From assembly GCF_900101605.1 (NCBI RefSeq), contig NZ_FMUR01000005.1, positions 176,015-240,014 on the forward strand: a stretch of 64,000 bases of DNA, in the 5' to 3' direction. The position numbers and the translations under genes are program-made. Shown here one piece after another: positions 25,514 through 34,397 of this stretch; the stretch's first letter is position 1, and each line of letters starts with the position of its first letter. The notes below the pieces were generated by a model that made no database searches, was not told where the DNA came from, and worked only from the letters and a program-made list of their open reading frames with translations. Source of the stretch: Butyrivibrio hungatei (lineage in GTDB: Bacteria > Bacillota > Clostridia > Lachnospirales > Lachnospiraceae).

Positions 25514-26677
25514 ATGAAGATGTACGATGAAAATTCAAGGGTCTGCGCAAGAGTGGACCTGGGTGCGATAGAATATAACCTTGAAGCCATGAAAGGGAAT
25601 ATACCTGACGGCGTAAGGATAATGGCGGTCATAAAGACGGATGCTTACGGACACGGTGCTCTTAGGATCGCACAGTTTTTGGAAGATAAAGATTATATAT
25701 GGGGATATGCGACAGCTACGGCGGAAGAAGCGTTTGACTTAAGAGATAACGGCATAGATAAGCCTATTTTGGTTCTTGGATATACATTCCCTTATGCTTA
25801 TGAGAAGATGCTTTCTCTTGGGATAAGACCTGCGGTATTTAGGGAAGATATGTTAAAAGAGCTCGGAGATTGCGCCGAAAAGCTGTTAAGGTCGGGAGTT
25901 ATAAAAAATCCCGCTCCGATACATATCGCAGTTGATACGGGAATGTCAAGAATCGGAATCCGCCATGATAAGAGCGGAGAAGAGTTTGTCGGAAAGGCAT
26001 TTGAAGTTGAAAGCCTTGAGATTGAAGGAATATTTACGCATTTTGCCCGCGCCGATGAAAAAGACCTTTCAAATGCAAAAGAAAGAGAGCAGATCTTTGC
26101 TGAGTTTGTGAAAAATGCGGAGACTGCGGCAGGAAGGAAGATACCGATTCATCATTGCGCAAATTCGGCAAGTATTATTTCAATTCCCGAATCTTCAATG
26201 GATATGGTAAGAGCCGGTGTTACGATCTACGGAATGTGGCCTTCGGATGAAGTTTCGAAGGATATCATAGACCTTAAGCCTGCAATGGAACTTGTAAGCC
26301 ATATAGTAATGATAAAAGAAGTTCCTGCGGGAACACCCGTAAGCTACGGCGGAACCTTTGTTACGGACAGTGCTTCAAAGATCGCGACAATACCTGTTGG
26401 ATACGGAGATGGCTATCCGAGAAGCCTTTCGAATAAGGGATATGTTCTTATAAACGGACATCGCGCAAATATTCTCGGAAGAGTATGCATGGACCAGTTT
26501 ATGGTCGATGTTACCGATATTCCCGATGTTAAGGAAGGAGATAAAGTAATCCTTCTGGGAAAAGATCCCGTTTCGGGCGAAACGATCTCAGCGGAGACAC
26601 TCGGAGATTTAAGCGGACGCTTTAACTATGAGCTTACCTGCGATATCAATCACAGAGTTCCGCGAGTATATATTTAA
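25514..26677 (+). CDS. alr: Alanine racemase
   Basis: A PLP enzyme that makes D-alanine for peptidoglycan. The 387-residue length is normal. It has the PLP lysine in VIKTDAYGHGA (Lys41), the substrate-side segment VDTGMSRIGI, HCANSASI and the catalytic tyrosine in PVSYGGTFV of the C-terminal beta domain, followed by VGYGDGYPR and GRVCMDQFMVD. Two start codons are close: ATG 25514 and ATG 25520; the ribosome binding site does not separate them. It is cotranscribed with nnr, and a terminator follows at 26693. Confidence 0.97.
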   Translation: MKMYDENSRVCARVDLGAIEYNLEAMKGNIPDGVRIMAVIKTDAYGHGALRIAQFLEDKDYIWGYATATAEEAFDLRDNGIDKPILVLGYTFPYAYEKMLSLGIRPAVFREDMLKELGDCAEKLLRSGVIKNPAPIHIAVDTGMSRIGIRHDKSGEEFVGKAFEVESLEIEGIFTHFARADEKDLSNAKEREQIFAEFVKNAETAAGRKIPIHHCANSASIISIPESSMDMVRAGVTIYGMWPSDEVSKDIIDLKPAMELVSHIVMIKEVPAGTPVSYGGTFVTDSASKIATIPVGYGDGYPRSLSNKGYVLINGHRANILGRVCMDQFMVDVTDIPDVKEGDKVILLGKDPVSGETISAETLGDLSGRFNYELTCDINHRVPRVYI

Positions 26678-26692
26678 TATTTTAGCTAAAAG

Positions 26693-26725
26693 GAGAACTT
26701 GACTTATAAAAGTTCTCTTTTTTTT
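26693..26725 (+). terminator. Terminator of nnr-alr
   Basis: GAGAACTT (26693-26700) pairs with AAGTTCTC (26710-26717), followed by eight Ts. Confidence 0.9.
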
Positions 26726-26811
26726 ACCTTTTTTATGAAACTCCCGAGTACTCGACACGGGTGCGTATTTCGTATAAAATTTTTATAGAAGTTTTGCAAG
26801 GGAGTATTTAT

Positions 26812-27909
26812 ATGATATCTATTTTGACTACAGCAGCTAACGCTATACTGAGTCTTGCCATAACTGCGCTTAAGGCTTTTTTATCCATGCTCACATGGTT
26901 TCTTAAGCTGTTTTTTAGTTTACTCAAATACCTGTATTGCGTTTTACCTGTGACTGCTGTTGTATTCTGCGGGCTGTATTGTCTTAATACATTTCTTTTG
27001 CTTTCCGGTAGCGCCGGCCCCGATAAGATTTCCACAGAAGCTTTATCAAATGAGAGACTTGAACAGACCGCGGAGGATTTTCTTAAGACGGGGAATTCGG
27101 AAGTCGGATATTTTTATAATGAACTCGTGAACTGGTGGAAAGGAGAAATAGGCAAATACGAGGGCTCGTTTTCTTTTATTATTCTTCTTGTTCTGAGCTT
27201 TATCCTGCTTACACCGGTAGTTGGCGTCATTCTTGGCATAACCGTACTTTTTTCCTACGGAAGGATACTTCTTTACGCCGTTGTCGCCGATATGGCTTTC
27301 TATGTAGGATTTGCGATAGTCGGCAAGGGATTTATGAGTGTAATGCAAAACAGGTATTACAAGATCTTTCCCGATGCAGGTAAAAGGCATGTTGTAAAAG
27401 AGTATGCCAAATGGAAAAAAGAGAAAAAAGAAGCGTCTCCCGAAAATGAAGGATTCTACGATGACAGACCGCGCTATGAAGACAGAGAATTCTACGACGA
27501 CAGACCGCGCTACGATGACAGAGAATACTATGGGGAGAGAGCGCGCTATGACGAAAGAGAATACTACGACCGCGGCTATGGGGATGCGGGATATGCGGGC
27601 TATGAGGACGACGAACCGTATGACGATGCGGAGTATGATGATGAATTCTACGAAGAAGAATATTATGAAGATGAGTATTACGAGGAAGATGCGGATGAAT
27701 CATCCTACGGCTACGAAAGAGAACCTGCGGTAGCTGCGGCGGGTGCGCAGGGATTTGATTTTTTTGCCGGCTGTAAAAGCAGGGAAAGTGCTGAACGAAA
27801 GTATAAAAGTCTTGTAAAACTCTACCATCCCGACAACATGGATGGAGATAACGGCGCACTGCAGGAGATTAATGTACAGTATGATAAGGTAAAGAAGCAT
27901 TTTAGCTAA
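26812..27909 (+). CDS. Membrane-anchored C-terminal J-domain protein with a Tyr/Asp/Glu-rich linker
   Basis: A 365-residue protein from ATG 26812, 7 bp after AGGGAG; the frame extends upstream to 26761 without a ribosome binding site. The N-terminal 210 residues hold about four hydrophobic segments. A linker of about 100 residues follows with repeats such as YDDRPRYEDREFYDDRPRYD and then an acidic Tyr-rich stretch. The last 50 residues form a short J domain with the HPD tripeptide (KLYHPDNMDGDNG). J domains stimulate Hsp70 (DnaK) ATPase; this one would recruit DnaK to the membrane. The client is unknown. It is apparently monocistronic. Confidence 0.82.
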   Translation: MISILTTAANAILSLAITALKAFLSMLTWFLKLFFSLLKYLYCVLPVTAVVFCGLYCLNTFLLLSGSAGPDKISTEALSNERLEQTAEDFLKTGNSEVGYFYNELVNWWKGEIGKYEGSFSFIILLVLSFILLTPVVGVILGITVLFSYGRILLYAVVADMAFYVGFAIVGKGFMSVMQNRYYKIFPDAGKRHVVKEYAKWKKEKKEASPENEGFYDDRPRYEDREFYDDRPRYDDREYYGERARYDEREYYDRGYGDAGYAGYEDDEPYDDAEYDDEFYEEEYYEDEYYEEDADESSYGYEREPAVAAAGAQGFDFFAGCKSRESAERKYKSLVKLYHPDNMDGDNGALQEINVQYDKVKKHFS

Positions 27910-28010
27910 TATTGTCGGAATTATATATAGTACATTATGCTAAAATGTGGTATATTTTAATTTGAGGTTTTAGGTTTATTTTAATCAATCGCGTATCAGG
28001 AGGGCTGATT

Positions 28011-29372
28011 ATGGACGAAGGCTTGCCTTCTGCCAGTTTTCTTTTACTTGCGGCTGTTCTTATAGCCGATATCTTTGTTTTCGGATTTGATGCGGCAATA
28101 ACCCGCGTCAAGGAAGAGGATGTCGAGAATAAGAGTCGTGAGAATAAAAATAAAGTTGCTTCGGGACTTCTTAAGATCATGGAAAATCCCGAGAAACATA
28201 TAAGAGCCATGAATGTTTTTGCGGCAGCGGTCAACATGCTTCTCGGAGGAATTGTCACAAAAGGTATCGGAAGATATATTGCATATATTCTGGATTTTGG
28301 CGGAGCTTATGTTGCAACCCGCATTACATATTGCCTGACAGGCGCAGTGATATTGCTTCTTACAATGAGTTTTGGTGTCAGAATACCTGAACGGCTTGCG
28401 GTCAGATGTCCCGAAAAATGGGCGACCGCGTGTTATTATCCTGTTGTTTTTATGAGATATCTGGTTACTCCGCTGGTTGCAATTGTAAGAGTGGTTTCCG
28501 GCACGGTATTATATCTCTTTGGCGTAAGAGGAGATGAGAATCTTACCGATGTCACCACGGAAGGAATCATTTCAATGGTTTCCGAAGGCCAGGAGCAGGG
28601 CGTGCTTCAGGAGACAGAGGCAGATATGATCTCGAATATCTTTGAGTTTTCGGACAAGGAAGCTCAGGATATCATGACAAACAGAAATGCAATGGTTGCC
28701 ATTGATGCGAACATGACTCTTAAAGAGGCTGTCGGATTTATGATGGATACCAACAATTCCAGATTTCCGGTCTACCTTGACGACATCGATCATATTATCG
28801 GCATCATGCATATACGTGATGCGATGAAGAAACTGTCAGAGGAAACAGAAAAAGATCTTCCGATCAGGAAGATAAAGGGACTTCTTCGTCAGCCCAAGTT
28901 TGTTCCCGAGACCAGGAATATTGATTCTCTTTTTCACAATATGCAATCTTCCAAGACGCAGATGGTTGTTGTAATTGATGAATATGGTCAGACCGCGGGA
29001 CTTGTATCCATGGAGGACATTCTTGAAGAGATTGTCGGAAATATCATGGATGAATATGACGAAGACGAAAACTACATCAAACCCACAAAGAACAGGGATG
29101 AGTTTATTGTAGAGGGCTCAACGCCCATTGAAGTATTGGAAAAGAAATTTGAAATGTCTTTCGGTGAACTTGAGTTTGAGACTTTGAACGGATTTCTTAT
29201 CTCGAAACTTGACAGGATACCGGAGGAAGACGACGAATTCAGCGTCGAAGTTAACGGCTATAGTTTCACGATTCTTTCCGTTGGCAATCATATGGTACAG
29301 AGCGTACTTATGAAGAAACTTCCAAGAGAGGAAAGTGCAGAGGGCGAGAAAGACTCGGAATTAGCAAAATAG
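28011..29372 (+). CDS. CNNM/CorC-type membrane protein with CBS domain pair
   Basis: A 453-residue protein of the hemolysin C/CorC family. The N-terminal DUF21 membrane domain (about 1-190) has several helices. It is followed by two CBS domains (about 215-340, with the MTNRNAMVAIDA and TAGLVSMEDILEEIVG signatures) and a C-terminal CorC_HlyC domain (about 355-440). Relatives are implicated in Mg2+/Co2+ export and ion homeostasis; the ligand of this CBS pair is unknown. ATG after CAGGAGGG. yebC begins 31 bp downstream. Confidence 0.9.
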   Translation: MDEGLPSASFLLLAAVLIADIFVFGFDAAITRVKEEDVENKSRENKNKVASGLLKIMENPEKHIRAMNVFAAAVNMLLGGIVTKGIGRYIAYILDFGGAYVATRITYCLTGAVILLLTMSFGVRIPERLAVRCPEKWATACYYPVVFMRYLVTPLVAIVRVVSGTVLYLFGVRGDENLTDVTTEGIISMVSEGQEQGVLQETEADMISNIFEFSDKEAQDIMTNRNAMVAIDANMTLKEAVGFMMDTNNSRFPVYLDDIDHIIGIMHIRDAMKKLSEETEKDLPIRKIKGLLRQPKFVPETRNIDSLFHNMQSSKTQMVVVIDEYGQTAGLVSMEDILEEIVGNIMDEYDEDENYIKPTKNRDEFIVEGSTPIEVLEKKFEMSFGELEFETLNGFLISKLDRIPEEDDEFSVEVNGYSFTILSVGNHMVQSVLMKKLPREESAEGEKDSELAK

Positions 29373-29403
29373 AGTTTATATTGAGGAATGAAAGGAATTT
29401 TAT

Positions 29404-30141
29404 ATGTCAGGACATTCAAAATTTGCTAACATCAAGCACAAGAAAGAAAAAAATGATGCGGCAAAGGGAAAGATTTTTACTATTATCGGTAGAGAAATAG
29501 CAGTTGCCGTTAAGGAGGGAGGTCCGGATCCGTCAAACAACTTCAAGCTTGCAACGGTTATTGCAAAGGCAAAAGCAAATAACATGCCAAATGATACCAT
29601 TGAGAGAGGTATCAAGAAAGCATCCGGCGCAGAAGGCGGAGTTGATTACAAGAGCATCACATACGAAGGATACGGCCCCGGTGGAACAGCCATCATCGTT
29701 GAAGCTCTCACAGACAATCAGAACAGAACAGCAGCTAACGTAAAGAGTGCTTTCACAAAGGGAAACGGAAACGTCGGAACTCCGGGCTGCGTATCATACA
29801 TGTTCGACAATAAGGGACAGATCCTTATCGATAAGGAAGAGTGCAAGATGTCTTCAGACGATCTCATGATGCTTGTTCTCGATGCGGGAGCAGATGATTT
29901 CAATGAAGAGGATGACAGCTACGAGGTACTTACAACTCCTGAGAAATTCCAGGCTGTTGTCGAAGCTCTCGGCAAGGAAAATATCGAGACAGCATCTGCG
30001 GAAGTAACAATGATTCCTCAGAATTACGTATCTGTTACAGATCCCGATACTGTTAAATATCTTCAGAGAATACTTGATCTTCTTGATGAAGATGATGATG
30101 TTCAGGCTGTATATCACAACTGGGAAGAGCCTGAAGAATAA
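29404..30141 (+). CDS. yebC: YebC/PmpR family protein
   Basis: A 245-residue cytoplasmic protein with the typical start SGHSKFANIKHKKEK, the IGREIAVAVKEGG segment, and NMPNDTIERGIKKASG. The family includes transcriptional regulators and, in recent work, factors that help ribosomes through difficult proline stretches. The subtype cannot be decided here. It follows the CBS gene by 31 bp and precedes the giant repeat protein by 43 bp. Confidence 0.95.
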   Translation: MSGHSKFANIKHKKEKNDAAKGKIFTIIGREIAVAVKEGGPDPSNNFKLATVIAKAKANNMPNDTIERGIKKASGAEGGVDYKSITYEGYGPGGTAIIVEALTDNQNRTAANVKSAFTKGNGNVGTPGCVSYMFDNKGQILIDKEECKMSSDDLMMLVLDAGADDFNEEDDSYEVLTTPEKFQAVVEALGKENIETASAEVTMIPQNYVSVTDPDTVKYLQRILDLLDEDDDVQAVYHNWEEPEE

Positions 30142-30184
30142 TTTAAAGATTATGATGGGAATAAAATGAGGGGAGTCCTAAAGA

Positions 30185-33100
30185 ATGAAACTGAGACGAA
30201 AAATACCGACATTGTGCATATGGCTTTTATTCATACTCTTCAATGCGTTGATGGTTGGTTGTTCAGGCTATTTTTTAGGGCTTTTTCCACCCTCAAACAG
30301 ACTTGGATTCACATTGATCTTTTCCACACTGGGTATTATTTGGACTAACGCGGTCGCGTTACTTGCGGGTAAGGTTTTCGACAGCGTTAAGCTTTACAGA
30401 TATACTCACAAAAAAGGCTTTGAGATCTTTTATAAAGTCGCGGTTGCCTGCCTTATCATTGCTGCATTTGTTTACAGATACAGAACTATTGCGGTGGGCG
30501 ATCCGATCTTTACGGGAAATACGTCTTTGCTTGACAATGCGATAGTTGGATCCGACAGCGTTTCATACGAACAGGATCTTCTGTCCATTACTTATTCCAA
30601 ACTTCTTGGTTTCTTTATGATCTTTACCAGAAATATGTCTGAGACCGTGTATGTGTATGAAGCATTTCTTGCTTGTGTGTTCATCATGTTCACAGGTTCG
30701 GCGGTAAAACTTCTTTTAGGGCCTATAGCATCTATTATCTATATCGGTTATGTATCTTTCATGCCCGCATTTCTTAGGACATTTGCAGATAAAGAGCTCA
30801 ACACGGACAGAATCTTTTATGTTATGTTCGGAATAGAGATCTATGTTGTAATTCGATATCTGAAGCAAATATATACCGTGGAATGTAAGGGACCGGCATT
30901 TATGATACTGTTCTTCCTGGTGGGAGTAACGGTAGGCTTTTTGGGTTATGTCGATGCCGGAACTTTTGTTGCGGTTTTTCCGTTTCTTATTTCTGTTTTG
31001 TTTATGGCGGAGGGAAGCCTCGCAAATGGCGGAAAAAGCCTGCTTGTAGTGCTCGGCGGAACGCTGTTCACATTCCTTGTTATGATGATACAGGAAGCCG
31101 GTATCGGAAATGTAGGTGTTGTTTTTTCTAAATGGATGTCATATTATTTCCATGAAGTGGGTCCCATAAAACCTTTCTTCATTTATTCGGAGAATAAGAT
31201 TGCGTACCTCATCACGGTAGTTTTGATGTCAGCTGTTTTTGCCGGATATTTAAGGAGCAAAGACGCGGATAATATAATCCCCTGGCTCTTTGGAATGATC
31301 TTTCTCTTTGTGATGCAGCCAAGTCTCGGTGAGACCAGAATAATCTCTCAGTTTGTGGTAACAGTTTACTACGGATTTATTCTCGGATGTGTTGCCATGC
31401 TTGTTTCTCAGGGTCCCAAAAAAGAATCGGAGATCATTGAGGAAGAGGAAGAAGAGGAAGAATCAGATCCTGAAAACAACTATGCATATAAGAAGGCTTC
31501 TGAAATGAGCGGCTTTGGCAATCATGGAGAGAATTCTCTTGCTGCCCGCAATCGCCGTGCTACCGACCGAAGAGAAGGATTTATGACCGGCGAGCTCATT
31601 GGTGAGGGAGAAATCATGGACAGAGGCGGAGCTTATGAAAAAGAGCTTCGTGAGAAAAAGCGCCGTGAAAGAGAAGAACGTGCAAGAGAACGTCGTGAGC
31701 GCCGTGAGCAGTTGGCCAGAGAAAGAGGACTGCGTTTACAGGAAGAGCGTGAAGAGCGCGAAAGAGGACGCGAAAAAGATCGCGAAGACGATAGGGCTAC
31801 AAAGCAGCTTGATGTGGAAGAAGTTCGTGAAAGAGAACGTGCTGAACAAAGAGCTGCCGAAGAACGCGAAAACGAGCTTTTGGAGCAGGATGATGACAAA
31901 GAACGTCGCGAACAGGAAGAGCTTAAGGAAGAAGAAGCTCGCGAGATGGAGCGTCGCGACATAGAAGAACGTGCAAAGGTACTTCGTGAGAGAGCTAAAC
32001 AGGGAAGATTCGGACGAGACATGGAAGCTCCCGAAGATGAAGAACCTGAGCAGGAAGAGCGTGAGCAGGCAGAACGTGAAGAGCAGGAAAGACTTGAGCG
32101 TGAGCAGGCAGAGCGTGAAGAACAGGAAAAACTTGAGCGTGAGCAGGCAGAGCGTGAAGAGCAGGAAAGACTTGAGCGTGAGCAGGCAGAGCGTGAAGAA
32201 CAGGAAAGACTTGAGCGTGAGCAGGCAGAGCGTGAAGAGCAGGAAAGACTTGCACGCGAGCAGGCAGAACGCGAAGAGCAGGAAAGACTTGCACGTGAAC
32301 AGGCAGAACGTGAAGAACGAGAGAGAATTCTCCGGGAACAGGAAGAGCTTGTCAGAAAACGTCGCGAGCAGGAAGAACAGGATAGAATCAGACGCGAGCA
32401 GGAGGAGCGCGAAGAGCGTGAGAGAATCCTCCGTGAGCAGGAAGAACTTGAAAGACAGCGTCGTGAGCAGGCAGAACGCGAAGAGCAGGAAAGACTCGAG
32501 CGTGAGCAGGCAGAGCGCGAAGAACAGGAGAAACTTCAACGCGAGCAGGAAGAGCGCGAGGAACAGGAAAGACTTGAGCGTGAGCAGGCAGAGCGTGAAG
32601 AACAGGAAAGACTTCAACGCGGACAGGCAGAACGTGAAGAACAGGAAAGACTTGAGCGTGAACAGGCAGTACGTGAAAGAATCCTTCGTGAGCAGGAGGC
32701 CAGAGCCAAAATGCTTCACGAACGTGCAGCGCTTGCTCGTATTCAGCGTGAGCAAGAAGCGCAGGAGGAACAGGAAAGATTGCAACTTGAACAGGGAACA
32801 CGTGAAAAGATTTTACGTGATCGAAGAGAAAGAGAAAGATTACAACGTGAACAGGAAGCTCTCGAGCGAGTTATGCGAGAGCAGGAAGAGAGCATAAGGC
32901 GTCAGCGTGAACAGGAAAATCAGGAAGAGCAAGCCAGAGTTCAGCGTGAGCAGGAAGCACGTATAAGATTGCAGCGTGCAAGAATGCTTCGTGAGCAGGC
33001 AGAACGTGAGCGACTTCTTTTTGAAGCACCTGTAGAACCTGAAGCTGAGCTTAGCGTACCTGAAGATCGTGAAGATAAATTCCGCGAGATCGAAGAACGC

Positions 33101-34384
33101 AGGAAGATGCCGCGTGAGCAGCAGGAGCAGGAGATACGCCGCCGTGAACTTGAAGAGCAGGCTAGAGCTATGCGTGCTAAAGAAGAGCAGGAAGAGCTTG
33201 CCAGAATTCAGCATGAACAGCAGGAGCGTATCAGACTTCAGCGTGCTCAGATCCTTCGTGAGCAGGAACAGAGAGCAAGACTTATTGAGAAGGAAGAGCG
33301 TGAGCAGGCAGAGCGCGAAAGACTTCAGCGTGAACAGGCAGAACGTGCCGAGCTGGAGAGACAGCGCCGCGAGCAGGCAGAGCGTGAAGAACGCGCCAGA
33401 ATGATACGTGAGCGCGAAGAACGTGAAAGAATCATGCGCGAGCGCGAGAGATTGCGCCGTGAGCAGGAAGAGCGTCAGAGACTTATGCGCGAACAGGCAG
33501 AACGCGAAGAGCAGGAAAGGCTTGAGCGTGAACGTGCAGAGCGCGAAGAACAGGAAAGACTTGAGCGTGAACGTGCAGAGCGCGAAGAACAGGAAAGACT
33601 TGAGCGTGAACGTGCAGAGCGCGAAGAACAGGAAAGACTTGAGCGTGAACGTGCAGAGCGCGAAGAACAGGAAAGACTTGAGCGTGAACGTGCAGAGCGC
33701 GAAGAGCGTGAAAGACAGCAGCGCGAGCAGGCAGAGCGTGAAGAACGTGAGAGACAGCAGCGTGAGCAGGCAGAACGTGAAGAACGCGAAAGACAGCAGC
33801 GCGAGCAGGCAGAACGTGAAGAACGCGAAAGACAGCAGCGCGAGCAGGCAGAACGTGAAGAACGTGAAAGACAGCAGCGCGAGCAGGCAGAGCGTGAAGA
33901 ACGTGAAAGACAGCAGCGTGAGCAGGCAGAGCGTGAAGAACGTGAAAGACAGCAGCGTGAGCAAGAAGCACGTGAAGAAGAACTCAGTGAGGAAGAAGAA
34001 CTCGAGAGAGAGCGTCGTGAGCAGGAAGAACGCGAAAGAAAGATCATCGAAGAGGAAGAAAGATTCTTTGCTGAGGAAAGAAAGCGTCAGGAGCAGGAAG
34101 AAGAGGAAGCAAGAGCCCGTCGTGAGCAGGAGCGCATAAAGAGAATCCGTGCCCGTGAAGAGAAGAAGAATATCCGCTTCGTTCCCGAGGGAATGGTTCT
34201 TCCTAAGGAAACTGAAGCTGATGCTTCCGATGCAAGAAGTGCCGAGCCCAGGATGAAGATGCCTGAATACAACGGTACAATTTCGATACACAGAAATAAC
34301 AAAGAAGCGGTTAAGGTAAGTGCTGCCGGTTCAAAGACTGATTTTGATTTTGATTTCAGTTCCGGAGACGACTTTGACATTTAA
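30185..34384 (+). CDS. Giant polytopic membrane protein with an ~845-residue charged single-alpha-helix domain
   Basis: A 1399-residue protein in three parts. Residues 1 to about 408 hold ten to twelve hydrophobic helices; the look resembles GT-C type glycosyltransferases or polymer-handling membrane proteins, but I see no motif that settles it. Residues about 410-480 are a linker. Residues about 480-1325 are almost only Glu, Arg, Gln, Lys, Ala and Leu in units such as EREQAEREEQERL, the pattern of stable single alpha-helices. The last 70 residues are different and probably functional: NIRFVPEGMVLPKE, then DFDFDFSSGDDFDI. The helix is probably cytosolic. ATG 30185 after GAGGGGAG. Function unknown. 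Confidence 0.85.
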   Translation: MKLRRKIPTLCIWLLFILFNALMVGCSGYFLGLFPPSNRLGFTLIFSTLGIIWTNAVALLAGKVFDSVKLYRYTHKKGFEIFYKVAVACLIIAAFVYRYRTIAVGDPIFTGNTSLLDNAIVGSDSVSYEQDLLSITYSKLLGFFMIFTRNMSETVYVYEAFLACVFIMFTGSAVKLLLGPIASIIYIGYVSFMPAFLRTFADKELNTDRIFYVMFGIEIYVVIRYLKQIYTVECKGPAFMILFFLVGVTVGFLGYVDAGTFVAVFPFLISVLFMAEGSLANGGKSLLVVLGGTLFTFLVMMIQEAGIGNVGVVFSKWMSYYFHEVGPIKPFFIYSENKIAYLITVVLMSAVFAGYLRSKDADNIIPWLFGMIFLFVMQPSLGETRIISQFVVTVYYGFILGCVAMLVSQGPKKESEIIEEEEEEEESDPENNYAYKKASEMSGFGNHGENSLAARNRRATDRREGFMTGELIGEGEIMDRGGAYEKELREKKRREREERARERRERREQLARERGLRLQEEREERERGREKDREDDRATKQLDVEEVRERERAEQRAAEERENELLEQDDDKERREQEELKEEEAREMERRDIEERAKVLRERAKQGRFGRDMEAPEDEEPEQEEREQAEREEQERLEREQAEREEQEKLEREQAEREEQERLEREQAEREEQERLEREQAEREEQERLAREQAEREEQERLAREQAEREERERILREQEELVRKRREQEEQDRIRREQEEREERERILREQEELERQRREQAEREEQERLEREQAEREEQEKLQREQEEREEQERLEREQAEREEQERLQRGQAEREEQERLEREQAVRERILREQEARAKMLHERAALARIQREQEAQEEQERLQLEQGTREKILRDRRERERLQREQEALERVMREQEESIRRQREQENQEEQARVQREQEARIRLQRARMLREQAERERLLFEAPVEPEAELSVPEDREDKFREIEERRKMPREQQEQEIRRRELEEQARAMRAKEEQEELARIQHEQQERIRLQRAQILREQEQRARLIEKEEREQAERERLQREQAERAELERQRREQAEREERARMIREREERERIMRERERLRREQEERQRLMREQAEREEQERLERERAEREEQERLERERAEREEQERLERERAEREEQERLERERAEREEQERLERERAEREERERQQREQAEREERERQQREQAEREERERQQREQAEREERERQQREQAEREERERQQREQAEREERERQQREQAEREERERQQREQEAREEELSEEEELERERREQEERERKIIEEEERFFAEERKRQEQEEEEARARREQERIKRIRAREEKKNIRFVPEGMVLPKETEADASDARSAEPRMKMPEYNGTISIHRNNKEAVKVSAAGSKTDFDFDFSSGDDFDI
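32040..33975 (+). repeat. 39-bp tandem repeats encoding the helical domain
   Basis: The unit encodes 13 residues (LEREQAEREEQER and variants). It is densest at 32040-32330, 32460-32690 and 33487-33975. In the last block about twelve units follow without interruption: five of one type (LERERAEREEQER), then seven of another (QQREQAEREERER). High identity between neighbouring units indicates recent duplication. Long open frames on the other strand and frames here are by-products of this composition. Confidence 0.92.
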
Positions 34385-34397
34385 GGAAGGCTGATTG

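Noticed and set aside
24361..25632. 423-residue minus-strand open frame opposite nnr
   Set aside because: It lies opposite a clear Nnr coding frame, has no recognisable domain and no ribosome binding site.
33487..33975. CRISPR-like regular repeats
   Set aside because: The 39-bp units abut without spacers, stay in the coding frame and encode the charged helix; no cas genes are present.
31736..34291. Long open frames on both strands within the 30-34 kb gene (for example minus-strand frames of 349, 483 and 190 residues and plus-strand frames of 308 and 243 residues)
   Set aside because: They are produced by the GAR/CGN codon repeats of the real gene; translated they give only Leu/Phe, Ser/Arg or Lys/Asn/Ser repeats, with no ribosome binding sites.
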